Below, piece by piece: positions 17,912-26,801 of a DNA stretch of 64,000 nt. The DNA is from Afipia birgiae 34632 (lineage in GTDB: Bacteria > Pseudomonadota > Alphaproteobacteria > Rhizobiales > Xanthobacteraceae): NCBI RefSeq assembly GCF_000308295.2, contig NZ_HG326652.1:1694169-1758168 (forward strand). The letters run 5' to 3'. The notes under the pieces are model-generated. The model was not told the origin of the DNA. It did no database searches and saw only the letters and a program-made list of their open reading frames with translations. The translations under genes were made by a program, and so were the position numbers. Positions within the stretch are counted from its first letter, which is position 1; each line of letters begins with the position of its first letter.

Positions 17912-19801
17912 TCAAGCTTGAGTTTCGACGATCCGTCGGCGTTGACGCGGTCGCCGGCTAGATAGCCTGCCGTCCACGTTGGCTGCAAGTCGGTCCGGTT
18001 CGCGTTCGAACTGATCAGTGAAATCTCGATGCAGGAACTTCAAGTAGTCTTTCTCAGTCGTTGTTAGCGGGCGAGGTTTCGTCTCAAGAATCCTCGTTTT
18101 CTGATTTTGCGTTGGAAGGGTGAATTGTTCGACGGCACCAGCAAGATCGCGACTTTCAAATTTTTCGTACGCCGATTTCACCTTCCGTTCCACATCTTGA
18201 TGACCCAACAGTGCGTCGATAATTCTATCGGGCATGTTCAGCACGCCTAGCTGAGATCTGAACAAATGGCGGAAGCTGTGAAAGGTGACCTCCACGGGCA
18301 ATTCCAGCTTGGTTTTCAGACGCGAAAACTCGCGAGAGAACGACGCAGTCATCGTTCCATTAGACCCGTTCGGCTCGAGTTCCGGAAAGAGATAGATCGA
18401 CTTCCTCCTCGCGTCAGGGTCTTCAAGTTCTCCGAGACGACGCCTAACCAACCTTTCCAACCCGTGCTTTATGAGCCAGGAATGTACGGGTATTTCTCGT
18501 TCGGCGGCCGGCGTCTTTGGTTTCCAAGCGTCGGTGGCGGCGACCTGCATGACCAAGAGGGATTTCTTGGAAGGCGCTACCGGGTCAGCCAGAAAGAAGT
18601 CATGCTTCGGCCTGAGCCGGGCAATCTCCTCCAGCCGCATCCCCGAGAAAAGCGCGATGAGCGGGATCCAGTGCCGAGCGCTGTCCTTCGTTTCCGCCAG
18701 ATACTCCTTGCTCCCGAACAGCGTCAGCAACTCATCCTTCGTCCATTTCCTTCGCTCGCCTGGATCGATGTTGAACTGCTGGCCCGAAAATGGATTGTGC
18801 GCAACGTATTCTTCGACTTGGAGCCACTTGAAGTACTGATTCAATCCCGAGAAATGCCTTTTGATAGTCTTATCTTTGATCGGATTGAGCTGGGATTGTT
18901 CCTTCCGTTTGAGTTCCTCAAGATAGGTTCGGGCTGGTCCGGCGGAAGCCTTTCCGTGGGTCTTGCCGTGAGAACTCGGCAGCAATTCCAATGCTTCCTT
19001 GAATTGCTGCGCCATTTTTTTATCGACTGCGGTGAGCACCGGGTCGTTCATGATGCTGCTGAACAATCGATATGTCGTTCGCATTTGAGCCAGGGTTTGT
19101 TTCGTCAACGCCGCGCGGCCTGATTTTACCAGACGGCGCGGTCTGGCCTTTTGCCTCCAGGCAATGAACGCTTCGATCATCTCGGAGAATCGAGCCCCAG
19201 CTTTCGCGCGTGGAAGCTGCTGGATTTCCTGATAATGGCTGAGACTCTTGATCTGTTCCTGAACCGCGCGCTGAGCTTCGCGATTGACGGCCAGAACGAT
19301 ACGTTGGGGATGGATGCCGAGGTCTTGGGGGGCCGCCCAATCATCAAAGTCTATGAAGCCAGTTCGGTAAAGGAAGTTGTTGAGGCATTCGAGTAACAGC
19401 GTGTGCCGGCTTGCGGCTCTTTTGTCGGGAGTGTTGCCCAAAGGGAGTTGCTGGTCGTGGATTATCCCATCGACCTCCTCCTTGAAAATATCTGGCTGTG
19501 GCAAGCTATAGAGGGCCGCTGGCCGCATTGCCTTGATCTTCTCCGCGAACCCGCCGGCCTGATCAAGATAGAACCTCGCCGCTGCAGCGAGTTGGTCGTC
19601 TGAAACCTCTGGGTAGCGCGCCATCGCGAAGAGCATCTCCGTCCCGTGAAATAGGTAGAGCAGACGCTGCCTCGCGATCCGCACGGAGGTTGTACCCAAT
19701 GATCGGTAAATCTCGCGTTTGCCGACACGGTGAACGATTTCATCCGGAACGCGCCGCCGGAAAAGATAAAGGTCTCCACTTTTTCTGAGATACTGGTGCA
19801 T
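17912..19801 (-). CDS. Tyrosine recombinase/integrase, DUF6538 type
   Basis: A 629-residue phage-type integrase. The N-terminal DUF6538 segment (MHQYLRKSGDLYLFRRRVPDEIV) is followed by a long SAM-like core-binding region (about 200-350) and a C-terminal catalytic domain with SGMRLEEIARL (first Arg), HSFRHLFRSQL (His-x-x-Arg), LLGHQ (second His) and the nucleophile Tyr in KSAYEKFESRD. All key residues are present, so it is probably active. The start at 19801 is supported by the conserved MHQYLRKSG. A 14-bp palindrome lies immediately upstream and the 240-bp repeat copy B just beyond. It probably inserted the mob-carrying element of which mobC and the relaxase fragment remain. Confidence 0.93.
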   Translation of the reverse strand: MHQYLRKSGDLYLFRRRVPDEIVHRVGKREIYRSLGTTSVRIARQRLLYLFHGTEMLFAMARYPEVSDDQLAAAARFYLDQAGGFAEKIKAMRPAALYSLPQPDIFKEEVDGIIHDQQLPLGNTPDKRAASRHTLLLECLNNFLYRTGFIDFDDWAAPQDLGIHPQRIVLAVNREAQRAVQEQIKSLSHYQEIQQLPRAKAGARFSEMIEAFIAWRQKARPRRLVKSGRAALTKQTLAQMRTTYRLFSSIMNDPVLTAVDKKMAQQFKEALELLPSSHGKTHGKASAGPARTYLEELKRKEQSQLNPIKDKTIKRHFSGLNQYFKWLQVEEYVAHNPFSGQQFNIDPGERRKWTKDELLTLFGSKEYLAETKDSARHWIPLIALFSGMRLEEIARLRPKHDFFLADPVAPSKKSLLVMQVAATDAWKPKTPAAEREIPVHSWLIKHGLERLVRRRLGELEDPDARRKSIYLFPELEPNGSNGTMTASFSREFSRLKTKLELPVEVTFHSFRHLFRSQLGVLNMPDRIIDALLGHQDVERKVKSAYEKFESRDLAGAVEQFTLPTQNQKTRILETKPRPLTTTEKDYLKFLHRDFTDQFEREPDRLAANVDGRLSSRRPRQRRRIVETQA

Positions 19802-19807
19802 CCGAAC

Positions 19808-19829
19808 CGACCCACAATTGTGGGGTCAG
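19808..19829. promoter_or_regulatory. Palindrome at the integrase start
   Basis: CCCACAATTGTGGG (19811-19824) is a perfect 14-bp palindrome inside an extended GACCCACAATTGTGGGGTC. It starts ten bases upstream of the integrase ATG, so it lies in the 5' leader. It could be an operator for autoregulation, or a hairpin that limits translation. Confidence 0.5.
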
Positions 19830-19858
19830 TCCTTGGGGTTAACCAAAGACCAAACCCG

Positions 19859-20115
19859 TAAGTGGTTGATTCGATGAAAAAACCCGACCGTTTGGCTGGC
19901 GATGGAGTGCTGATCGCGCCGGTCTCCGCGCCAATTCCCTGCTAACAGGGAATTCTACAGGGAAATTCGCGAATTTGGCCCCCGCAGAGCGCGTTGGAGG
20001 CAAGAAACCGCAGCGCCACAGCGATTTCCGGGATATTTCCCTAGAAAATTAACAGGGAGGACATTTCGAGGAACAGGGAAACTTCGCGCGCGCAACAGGG
20101 ATTTTCGGAACAGGT
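19859..20115 (+). repeat. Integrase-type flanking repeat, copy B
   Basis: This copy is collinear with copy A at 11279-11520. It contains the inverted repeat AATTCCCTG-ctaa-CAGGGAATT (19933-19954), tctacagggaaatt, and further aacaggg units at about 20050, 20071, 20092 and a variant at 20109. It sits in the 380-bp gap upstream of the integrase, where attachment-site arms normally lie. No gene is seen between 19802 and 20177. Confidence 0.7.
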
Positions 20116-20177
20116 AGGGCCAAATTGCAAAGCGAGCGCGGATTCGATTTCCAACCTATACAAGTTAGGTCACTTCG

Positions 20178-21385
20178 TTACGGCCTGAACGAGAACTGCG
20201 GAGGGCCGAGTTGATGCATCAGACCGGGACGCACAAGCTCGATCCAGTCGCACAACCGCGACCGCGTTTCGCGCGGGTGGATGAGGTCGTGGACCGAGAA
20301 GGCCTCGGCTTTGCCAAACGGAGATTGCAGCGCGGCGAACTGGTCTTCAAGTTCAAGCCGTTTTGCAGCGGGATCTGCGGCCGCGGCAATCTCATGCCGG
20401 AATGCAAGCGCGACACCACCTTCCACCGGCAGCGCACCGCTTTCGGCCGATGGCCATGCCAGTACATGACAACCCGATGGCATGTGGGCATAGTTGGCAA
20501 GCCCCATGCTCTTGCGCACCAGAACCGCCGCCCAGGGGATCGTGGACAGCGCTACAGAAATCAGCGCCGACGCGCCGTGCCTGATGGTGGCGTCGCAATC
20601 CGCATCGGGACCAATCATAAAGCCGGGCTCATCCACGAAGGTCACGATCGGCTGATGGAACGTCTGGCACAGGTCGACGAATTTCCGCAGCTTCTGGACT
20701 CCCGCGGCAGTGAGCGATCCAGCATTGTGCTTTGGGTCGCTGGCGAAGATGCCGACGACACAACCTGACAGCCGCGCGAAGCCGGTGATCTGGCCGGGGC
20801 CGTATTTCTTGCCTATCTCGAAGAACGAGCCGCGATCGACAATCGCCTCGACCACTTGCCGCATGTTGTAGATACGCTTGCGGTTGGCGGGAATAATGTG
20901 GGCAAGTTCTGGCGCTTCGCGGTTGGCCGGATCGTCGGTCGCGGCGCGCGGCGCCAACTCCCAGACGTTCTGCGGCATGTAGGACAAAAAGCGCTTAATG
21001 GATTCGAAGGCCGCGTCCTCATCCTCGACCACGTCATCGACAAGACCGCTTTTTTCGTGGATCTGCGCGCCACCCAGTTCTTCCTTCGTTAGCTTGACGC
21101 CGAGCGCACGCTCGACCAGCGCCGGACCGCCGGTCAGGATTTGCGATGTGGTCCGCGTCATCACCGTGTAGTGCGAGGCGACAAGTCGGCCGGCCGGAAA
21201 TCCGGCAACCGCACCAACCGCAGCGCTCGCAACCGGCACGGTTCCAAGGCACCGCGCGATGGATTCGAAACGGCTGCGTTCGTAGACCGCTCCGGGGAGG
21301 GTTTTACCCCTTTTGCCTCCGGTCCCCGTGATGCTCGCGCCAGAACCTTCATGAAACAGCCGTATGCCGCTTCCTTGCCATCGAT
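20178..21385 (-). pseudogene. Acyl-CoA carboxylase carboxyltransferase subunit, 5' truncated
   Basis: The C-terminal two thirds of a biotin-dependent acyl-CoA (acetyl-, propionyl- or other) carboxylase beta-type subunit. Recognisable segments are LFHEGSGASITGTGG, PVASAAVGAVAGFPAGRLVA, KLTKEELGGAQIHEKSG, RFLSYMPQNVWEL, FVDEPGFMIGP, LAWPSAESGALPVEGGVALA and ETRSRLCDWIELV. Upstream of about 21385 the frame hits a stop and the family sequence disappears, removing about 150 residues including the first carboxyltransferase half-site. A GTG at 21239 could be read as a start, but it lies inside a conserved segment. It ends close to the integrase repeat, so integration or excision events may have trimmed the locus. 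Confidence 0.8.
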
Positions 21386-21614
21386 CTCATCCTCCATCCG
21401 AAAATCATACTTCAGGGAGGACCACTTCAAAGGGGGCAGATCAACCCGATTCGATATCAGTTGCCAGCAAGACTGGGTTTCCGACAGGGACACCCGTTCT
21501 TATTCGCCGTGCCGGCCCTCGACGCGCCGACGTTTGCCTTGCAATCTGCAACAGGCAGGCACGAGACGATTTCGCAGCCGAGATGTGAACGACCATATCC
21601 AGCTTTCACACCAC

Positions 21615-21935
21615 TCATCGTGCCGAAATATCAGTTGGCATTGGATGCATATGCAGCAACGCAGATCGAATGTCCTCGCTTGTCAGCTCCCAGTCGTTGT
21701 CGAAATTCGCGACGATCTCTTTCATGAACCTCTCGGTCATCGACAACGCCTTCTGTTGATCGCCGTAATATTCGTTCAGTATTGCCAAAGACAATTGCAT
21801 TGGCTCATCGCCTTCGTAACTCCATTCAAAGAAGCCGCTGCCATAAGTCCTGATATGGAGAACGTGATCCAGCGACTGCCCATCGACCGTCACGCGCACT
21901 CCGTCAATCGATCTCGTTCCCTTGAAAATACTCAT
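21615..21935 (-). CDS. DUF6166 domain protein
   Basis: A 106-residue protein of the DUF6166 family (FKGTRSIDGVRVTVDG, SGFFEWSYEGDEPMQLSLAI, LNEYYGDQQKALSMTERFMK). The start at 21935 is chosen for the ribosome site AAGGGCAAGG directly upstream. Earlier codons are not conserved. The function is unknown. Members occur on mobile elements and near plasmid genes, where they are thought to bind nucleic acid or protein partners. The next gene in the same direction, an SDR, lies 82 bp upstream of its start. Confidence 0.7.
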   Translation of the reverse strand: MSIFKGTRSIDGVRVTVDGQSLDHVLHIRTYGSGFFEWSYEGDEPMQLSLAILNEYYGDQQKALSMTERFMKEIVANFDNDWELTSEDIRSALLHMHPMPTDISAR

Positions 21936-22017
21936 GTCCTTGCCCTTCAAGCCTTTGCACGGGTATCGAACACAGGCCGCACGTACAGGCACCTATCGCG
22001 ACAACCGCTCACAACCG

Positions 22018-22779
22018 TCACGAAAATGCTCGATATGCCAGAAACCCGCCATCCACCGGAAGTTCGACGCCGTTAACGTACGAAGCTTCATCGGATGACA
22101 GGAAGGCGATGGCTTCAGCGACTTCGGGAAAAAGACCAGTGCGCCCTAACGGGACCGACTTCAGAAGCTTTGGACGCAACTCCGGGTCGGCAGATGCAAC
22201 AGATGTGCGCATCGGCGGCATCCACCCGGGAATAACCGCGTTGGAGCGGATGTTGTCCTTCGCGTAGTATCCCGATGCTGACTTCACGAGAAGAAGTATT
22301 GCCGCCTTTGCCGCATTGTATCCCATGTGGACGTAATCCGCGCCAACCTTTCCCGCGATGGATGAGACGGCAACGATTGATCCACCGCCAGCCTGGGCAA
22401 TGGCCGGTGCTGAATGTTTGATGCCAAGGAACGTTCCACGAGCGTGGATCGCAATGAGACGATCAAAATATTCCGTATCCATGACATCCGGAATCATCCC
22501 GCTGATCCCCGCATTGCTAACAAGCCCGTCGAGCCTGCCATAGCTGGATACAGCGAAATTCACCGCACCGATCCAATCCGATTCATTGCAAACATCGAGA
22601 TGAAAGACCGACGCAGATCCACCATCAGAAATGATCGACTGAGCAACTCGCGAAGCGTCTTCATCGAGTATGTCGCCGATAACAATGTTAGCTCCTTTGC
22701 GCGCCATAAGGCGCGCAGCGCTCTCACCAAGGCCGCTCGCCGCGCCGGAAATAAGAAAAGTCTTGCCCTGCAGCTTCAT
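22018..22779 (-). CDS. SDR-family oxidoreductase
   Basis: A classical short-chain dehydrogenase of 253 residues. It shows the cofactor motif GAASGLGESAARL, VSNAG, the catalytic serine in VAVSSIAGKVG, YNAAK with Tyr and Lys, and a C-terminal ELPVDGGFLAYR. Asp in IGDILDED after the second strand suggests NAD(H) preference. Typical substrates are secondary alcohols, steroids or 3-hydroxyacyl groups. It lies downstream of two small membrane proteins and a fatty-acid-hydroxylase-family gene in the same direction, so lipid or isoprenoid modification is a reasonable context. The substrate is unknown. Confidence 0.92.
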   Translation of the reverse strand: MKLQGKTFLISGAASGLGESAARLMARKGANIVIGDILDEDASRVAQSIISDGGSASVFHLDVCNESDWIGAVNFAVSSYGRLDGLVSNAGISGMIPDVMDTEYFDRLIAIHARGTFLGIKHSAPAIAQAGGGSIVAVSSIAGKVGADYVHMGYNAAKAAILLLVKSASGYYAKDNIRSNAVIPGWMPPMRTSVASADPELRPKLLKSVPLGRTGLFPEVAEAIAFLSSDEASYVNGVELPVDGGFLAYRAFS

Positions 22780-22836
22780 TAAAAGTCCTCATCTCTCGGT
22801 GACGCCGTAACACGTTGTTCTACTAAGGCAACGTTC

Positions 22837-23022
22837 CTATTTGTTGACCTGACTTTTCGGTTTGACATCGGGAAAGACCCATATGGCAAAAACCACGAAC
22901 AGGCCAACCCCCACGGATACCAAAGCCGGTGCAATTAGTCCGATGCGATAGTCGTAAGCTGCGATACAGCAGGCAACAGCAAGAACAAGAATCGAAATCA
23001 CAGACTTTATTTTGGCCATCAT
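22837..23022 (-). CDS. Small two-helix membrane protein
   Basis: A 61-residue protein with two hydrophobic helices (VISILVLAVACCIAAY and ALVSVGVGLFVVFAIWV) and a basic C-terminus. I do not recognise a family. It lies between a membrane protein (16 bp upstream) and the SDR gene (57 bp downstream), all on the minus strand, so it is probably part of that operon. It might be an accessory to the membrane enzyme encoded upstream. Confidence 0.55.
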   Translation of the reverse strand: MMAKIKSVISILVLAVACCIAAYDYRIGLIAPALVSVGVGLFVVFAIWVFPDVKPKSQVNK

Positions 23023-23037
23023 GATCTTATTCCTCGC

Positions 23038-23475
23038 TCAAATCATCGACAGCGTAGCTGCGACAGAAGAGGATCGACAAAGCATCACCAGCGCGACTGC
23101 TTGAACGCAGAGCAAGACCGTCAATCCACCGCGGCTGTCGATCCAACGCTCGGGAAACACATCAAGGATGGCAGGCACAAAGAGGAATATCCAACTTGCC
23201 ATAAGAATGATGCTCGATACGCGAAGGGTAAGCGCAGCAAACAAAGCCGTTCCTGCGAGTAGCAAGAAGAGCAAGAAGATGTTCACGACCACCAGGCCAG
23301 TTCCGCTCGGGGTCGAGAGATTGTTTGCTCGCACACCCAAGGGCAGCATGCCGGAAATTGTCAGCCCGCTTAGACAACAGGCCAGCCAAAGAATGGAGAA
23401 CCATCCCAGCGACACGAGATCCGGCTCCACTGTACGGGCAATCGAAAGCGCAGCTTCCATCGACGTTGCTCCCAA
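23038..23475 (-). CDS. Hypothetical four-helix membrane protein
   Basis: Up to 145 residues with four hydrophobic segments (WFSILWLACCLSGLTISGML, VVVNIFLLFLLLAGTALFAA, SSIILMASWIFLFVPAILDV, LTVLLCVQAVALVMLC). The start may be 23475 or the second ATG at 23460. I recognise no family. It follows the fatty-acid-hydroxylase-family gene by 30 bp on the same strand and precedes the two-helix protein, so it is probably co-transcribed. Confidence 0.55.
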   Translation of the reverse strand: MGATSMEAALSIARTVEPDLVSLGWFSILWLACCLSGLTISGMLPLGVRANNLSTPSGTGLVVVNIFLLFLLLAGTALFAALTLRVSSIILMASWIFLFVPAILDVFPERWIDSRGGLTVLLCVQAVALVMLCRSSSVAATLSMI

Positions 23476-23505
23476 CTTGCAATTTACTCAAAGCGACAGG
23501 CAAGC

Positions 23506-24351
23506 TCACTGGCTTTCCGCCAAGCGCTGCAATTTTAGCGTCGGTGTTTTTGCTGTTTTTCGCAGGCCCGACTTTACGTGCTTCCAGCTATTTCCATTGA
23601 AGACGTGTCCGAAGAAGCCGCGATCGAGATCGGACGTACCGTAGACCCAATCGAAAATCGGCGTTCCGATGCCCATATTGACTTCCATCATAATGGAGTG
23701 GTCATGATGGGCTTTATGATGCCTGCGCGCGGTGTTAACGATCGGACAGTTGATCAGGAACCAATTGTCTTCGACGTGGCAGCAAAAATGAACGAACTCG
23801 TACCACATATAACTGCCAATCACGCTCGCCATGACAAGCCAGCCAACGTTTGACGAGACGAGCAGACCGCAGATCACGGCGCTAGGCAGAGCAACGAGAA
23901 GCATGGTGGCCATTGTGAACGGCGGGAAGAAGGTGACACGCCAGTCCATGTGATCAGCAAAGCGCATCTCGTGGTCCGTGAAGAACTGATGATGCTGCAG
24001 CGTATGGCGATTGTAGAGCTCACGAAGCGCCCCATTCTGCGCAGGCCGGTGAAGCCACACACGATGGGCCCAGTATTCTCCGAACTGGTACGTCAAGAAA
24101 ACAACAGGAACGGCGCCCCACGCCCACCACGCAACGTCATGCAAATTGGCAGCGCAGACGTAAATTACGGCGAAGCCGGAAACGAAGATCACAGCGACGT
24201 GAAGCCAGCCGTTATACCAAGTGGCGATCTGTTGACGATAGGTCGCACGATACGCGCGCTGCCTATCGGACATGGCTGATTTCTGCAGTTCCACGACCTT
24301 CCCTCCATCTAGCCGGATCAATTCAAGACCATCAGTCCCGCTTGCCGACAT
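23506..24351 (-). CDS. Fatty-acid hydroxylase / sterol desaturase family protein
   Basis: A 281-residue integral membrane di-iron oxygenase. The histidine clusters of the superfamily are present: HRVWLHR, HTLQHHQFFTDHEM, HFCCHVEDN and HHKAHHDH, set between membrane helices. Such enzymes hydroxylate or desaturate fatty acids, sterols, carotenoids or hopanoid-like lipids using O2 and an electron donor. The start at 24351 (MSASGTDG) is preferred because earlier residues look unconserved. It is the first gene of a minus-strand operon with two small membrane proteins and an SDR, and is divergent from a GntR regulator 170 bp away, which probably controls it. Confidence 0.87.
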   Translation of the reverse strand: MSASGTDGLELIRLDGGKVVELQKSAMSDRQRAYRATYRQQIATWYNGWLHVAVIFVSGFAVIYVCAANLHDVAWWAWGAVPVVFLTYQFGEYWAHRVWLHRPAQNGALRELYNRHTLQHHQFFTDHEMRFADHMDWRVTFFPPFTMATMLLVALPSAVICGLLVSSNVGWLVMASVIGSYMWYEFVHFCCHVEDNWFLINCPIVNTARRHHKAHHDHSIMMEVNMGIGTPIFDWVYGTSDLDRGFFGHVFNGNSWKHVKSGLRKTAKTPTLKLQRLAESQ

Positions 24352-24522
24352 CTGAAATTTCAGTTGTCGCCCACATAGCCTCGGGGCGCGACACATGTCA
24401 AGTCTGTTGCAGTGGGCCCCCTCTACCGCGCGGCTGAGGGGTCATTTGCGTCGTTGCGATCGGACAAATGTTAGCTATGTGTACTCATATTGATCCATCC
24501 AAATCGAGAGAGCCATGGTCTG

Positions 24523-25218
24523 ATGCTTCGCAAACATCATGTTCACAAACGACAAAAGCCGTTCGCAGCCGACGACGATGATTCAAATATCAGTCTGGCC
24601 GACCACGCCTATCGGGCTTTGGAGGAGATGATCGTTACCTTGCGATTGCAGCCGGGAGCAGCGCTTTCCGAACAAACTCTTGCCGGCCAATTGAGCATGG
24701 GCAGAACACCGATACGTGAAGCCTTGCGACGTCTGGAACGCGAAGGTTTGGTTCTCATTCTTCCACGAAGGGGAGTTCTGGTCAGCGAATTGAACGTTCA
24801 CAAGCAGCTTAGTCTTCTGGAAATGCGAAGGGAGACTGAACGTTTGCTTGCGCGACTGTCCGCCGAACGCGCCAGTCCAGAACAGAGGAAGGAATTTGCT
24901 AACATCGGCTCGAATCTGCGGCAGCTTACCGAGGACACCGATGAAACGATATTTGGTCGCTGGGACAATCGACTGACCGAGCTGGAATATGAGGCGTCTC
25001 AAAATGAGTTTGCTGCTAAATCCATGGCGTTACTGCACGGCCTATCGAGGCGATTTTGGGTGAAGTATCATAGAAGACATGCAAGCTTGGTTGATACCGC
25101 CGTGTTGCACGCGAATTTGGCCGAACAAATTTGCAGAGGTAACGCGAAATCAGCAGCGGCAGCATCCGATAAATTATTGGATTATATCGAGGAATTTACC
25201 AGAAACACTGTCGTGTAG
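24523..25218 (+). CDS. GntR-family transcriptional regulator (FCD type)
   Basis: A 231-residue regulator. A winged HTH at about 25-90 (ALEEMIVTLRLQPGAALSEQ, LAGQLSMGRTPIREALRRLE, REGLVLILPRRGVLVSEL) is followed by an all-helical FCD-like ligand domain. The ATG at 24523 has GAGAGA about ten bases upstream. An upstream TTG would add eleven residues. It is divergent from the hydroxylase-SDR operon, the usual layout for a local repressor. I could not pick out a convincing operator in the shared 170-bp intergenic region. Confidence 0.85.
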   Translation: MLRKHHVHKRQKPFAADDDDSNISLADHAYRALEEMIVTLRLQPGAALSEQTLAGQLSMGRTPIREALRRLEREGLVLILPRRGVLVSELNVHKQLSLLEMRRETERLLARLSAERASPEQRKEFANIGSNLRQLTEDTDETIFGRWDNRLTELEYEASQNEFAAKSMALLHGLSRRFWVKYHRRHASLVDTAVLHANLAEQICRGNAKSAAAASDKLLDYIEEFTRNTVV

Positions 25219-25567
25219 CCTCAGTTCAGATTCCCGATGCCAGCGCGAATGGAAAGAAGGTGTCTAACTGAGAAGCGGACTTCTGGCTCGTCGTAGTCTT
25301 CAAAGGAACGAAAATGACACGCGGTTTGTCGACCAACGTTTCCTAACGATCACGAGATGCTGGCGCAGGGCCGTTTACGACGCGCTCTGCAATGATGTCA
25401 CCTGGAGGTTGAGAAGGTTTCGAGCATTCGCGAGCGCGTCGACCTAAATCATGTTCGGTCAAAGAATGCGGATTCCCTTCGCAACCATGCCGTCAAACAG
25501 AAATCCGACACCTGCCGATTCGAATGTACGCAGCAGGGTCGCGAGCGTTCCAGAATACAATAGCGAC
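25219..25567. other. Intergenic stretch, nothing recognised
   Basis: About 350 bases between the GntR gene and the IS remnant. No gene, RNA or convincing hairpin is seen. It may include decayed IS-flanking sequence. Confidence 0.5.
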
Positions 25568-25930
25568 TGACGTTGCCCCCATGTTTTATCCAGTTCTGAG
25601 TTCGCTCCGGCGGTTGGATTGGCCCGTGTGGGCGATGAATGCGGATGACGTCTGCCATCCGAGCCGCGAGTGTGGACGGTTGTCGTTGTAGTCGTCGCGC
25701 CAGCCCCGCAAGCGCCACGCGGGCCTGGGCCAATGACGTGAACAATGTCTCGTTGAGCAATTCATCTCTGAGCCGACCGTTGAAGGATTCGATGAAGGCA
25801 TTCTGCATGGGTTTCCCCGGCACGATGTAGTGCCATTCAACACGGGTTTGATCAGCCCATGCCAGGATGGCGTTGCTGGTGAGTTCGCTGCCATTGTCGC
25901 TGACCACCATCTTCGGCTTAGCATCGTGAC
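25568..25930 (-). mobile_element. IS3-family (IS407-like) 3' remnant
   Basis: The C-terminal part of an OrfB transposase: MVVSDNGSELTSNAILAWAD (second Asp), then FIESFNGRLRDELLNETLFT (the Glu). A frameshift near 25700 follows, and the other frame continues WRDDYNDNRPHSRLGWQTSS. The element end TGACGTTGCCCCCA begins at 25568. The 5' two thirds are missing, so it is dead. It is a third, different IS3 lineage in the window. Confidence 0.8.
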
Positions 25931-26020
25931 ACCGTCAACGAAAACACTCGCGCTGTTCGGAAGACATTCTATCGTTTTTGCTCCCGGCCATCACTGTCGG
26001 AGCCCCAGCCACGCTTTTCT

Positions 26021-26668
26021 CTATCTCGTTTTATGGCTGCTGAATTTCAACTCGTTGTATCGATCCAAAACGGTTTTGGTTGCCGCCGCCGTTAGAAGGC
26101 GCCCCGTCTCCGGCTCAAGTCCGCTACGATACCAAAGCAGCATATTTCCATCATGAAGCGACATAAAGGCGAGAACAAACTCCTTCGTGGAAGCTGCTTT
26201 CGGGATTTCCCCGCAAGCTTTAGCTTCGCTAAGAATCTCTTCGAGAACACCACGCAAGTTGTCGTATATCTTCGCTATCCGGTTAGTAACTTTTCCCTTG
26301 CGATTTGCTGATTCAATCGAGGTCAGCATCAGAATGGCTAGATCGTTGGGATAACTCGCAGCCCAGCGAGCTTGAGAAAAATTGAACTCGACGAACTTGT
26401 CAGCAGCGGATCCCGGACAACTTCTCACGACTTCAGCGGTCCTTGCGATAGAGCGCACCTCAATGTCGTCCAATATCTGAAGCAGGAGTCGTTCCTTGCT
26501 CTTAAAATAGTAGTAAACAGTACCCTTCGTAAATTTTGCGGCTGCAGCGATTTCCTCCAGACTCGCATTTGCGTAACCATTTCTCGCAAACAGACGAACG
26601 GCCGCCTCCTTGATCTGCACGATGCTGACGGCGGGATCATTTCTTGTACGTCCCTTCGCCCTCACCAT
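26021..26668 (-). CDS. TetR-family transcriptional regulator
   Basis: A 215-residue TetR repressor. The N-terminal HTH (IKEAAVRLFARNGYANASLE, EIAAAAKFTKGTVYYYFKSK, ERLLLQILDDIE) is intact and the C-terminal helical domain probably binds an acyl-CoA or related ligand, as in FadR/AcrR-type relatives with beta-oxidation genes. It lies 134 bp after the livK gene on the same strand and may have its own promoter. It is the best candidate to bind the ACTATCCGGATAGT palindrome upstream of the operon's first gene. A half-site ACTATCC occurs at 26765-26771, upstream of its own start. Confidence 0.88.
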   Translation of the reverse strand: MVRAKGRTRNDPAVSIVQIKEAAVRLFARNGYANASLEEIAAAAKFTKGTVYYYFKSKERLLLQILDDIEVRSIARTAEVVRSCPGSAADKFVEFNFSQARWAASYPNDLAILMLTSIESANRKGKVTNRIAKIYDNLRGVLEEILSEAKACGEIPKAASTKEFVLAFMSLHDGNMLLWYRSGLEPETGRLLTAAATKTVLDRYNELKFSSHKTR

Positions 26669-26801
26669 AAATCACCACTCCTGGTCGCGAATCTAAACCT
26701 CAATCGGACCACTATTTTAGGACTGACTCAAGAGCGCGGCCTAAAGAACCTCAGGGACGGCAATACTATCCAGCACTCGCCGCCCCTTTGGATTTCCTCG
26801 G

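Noticed and set aside
20178..21239. Intact carboxyltransferase starting at the GTG at 21239
   Set aside because: Homology extends upstream of that codon to about 21385 and then breaks, so the GTG is internal to a truncated gene.
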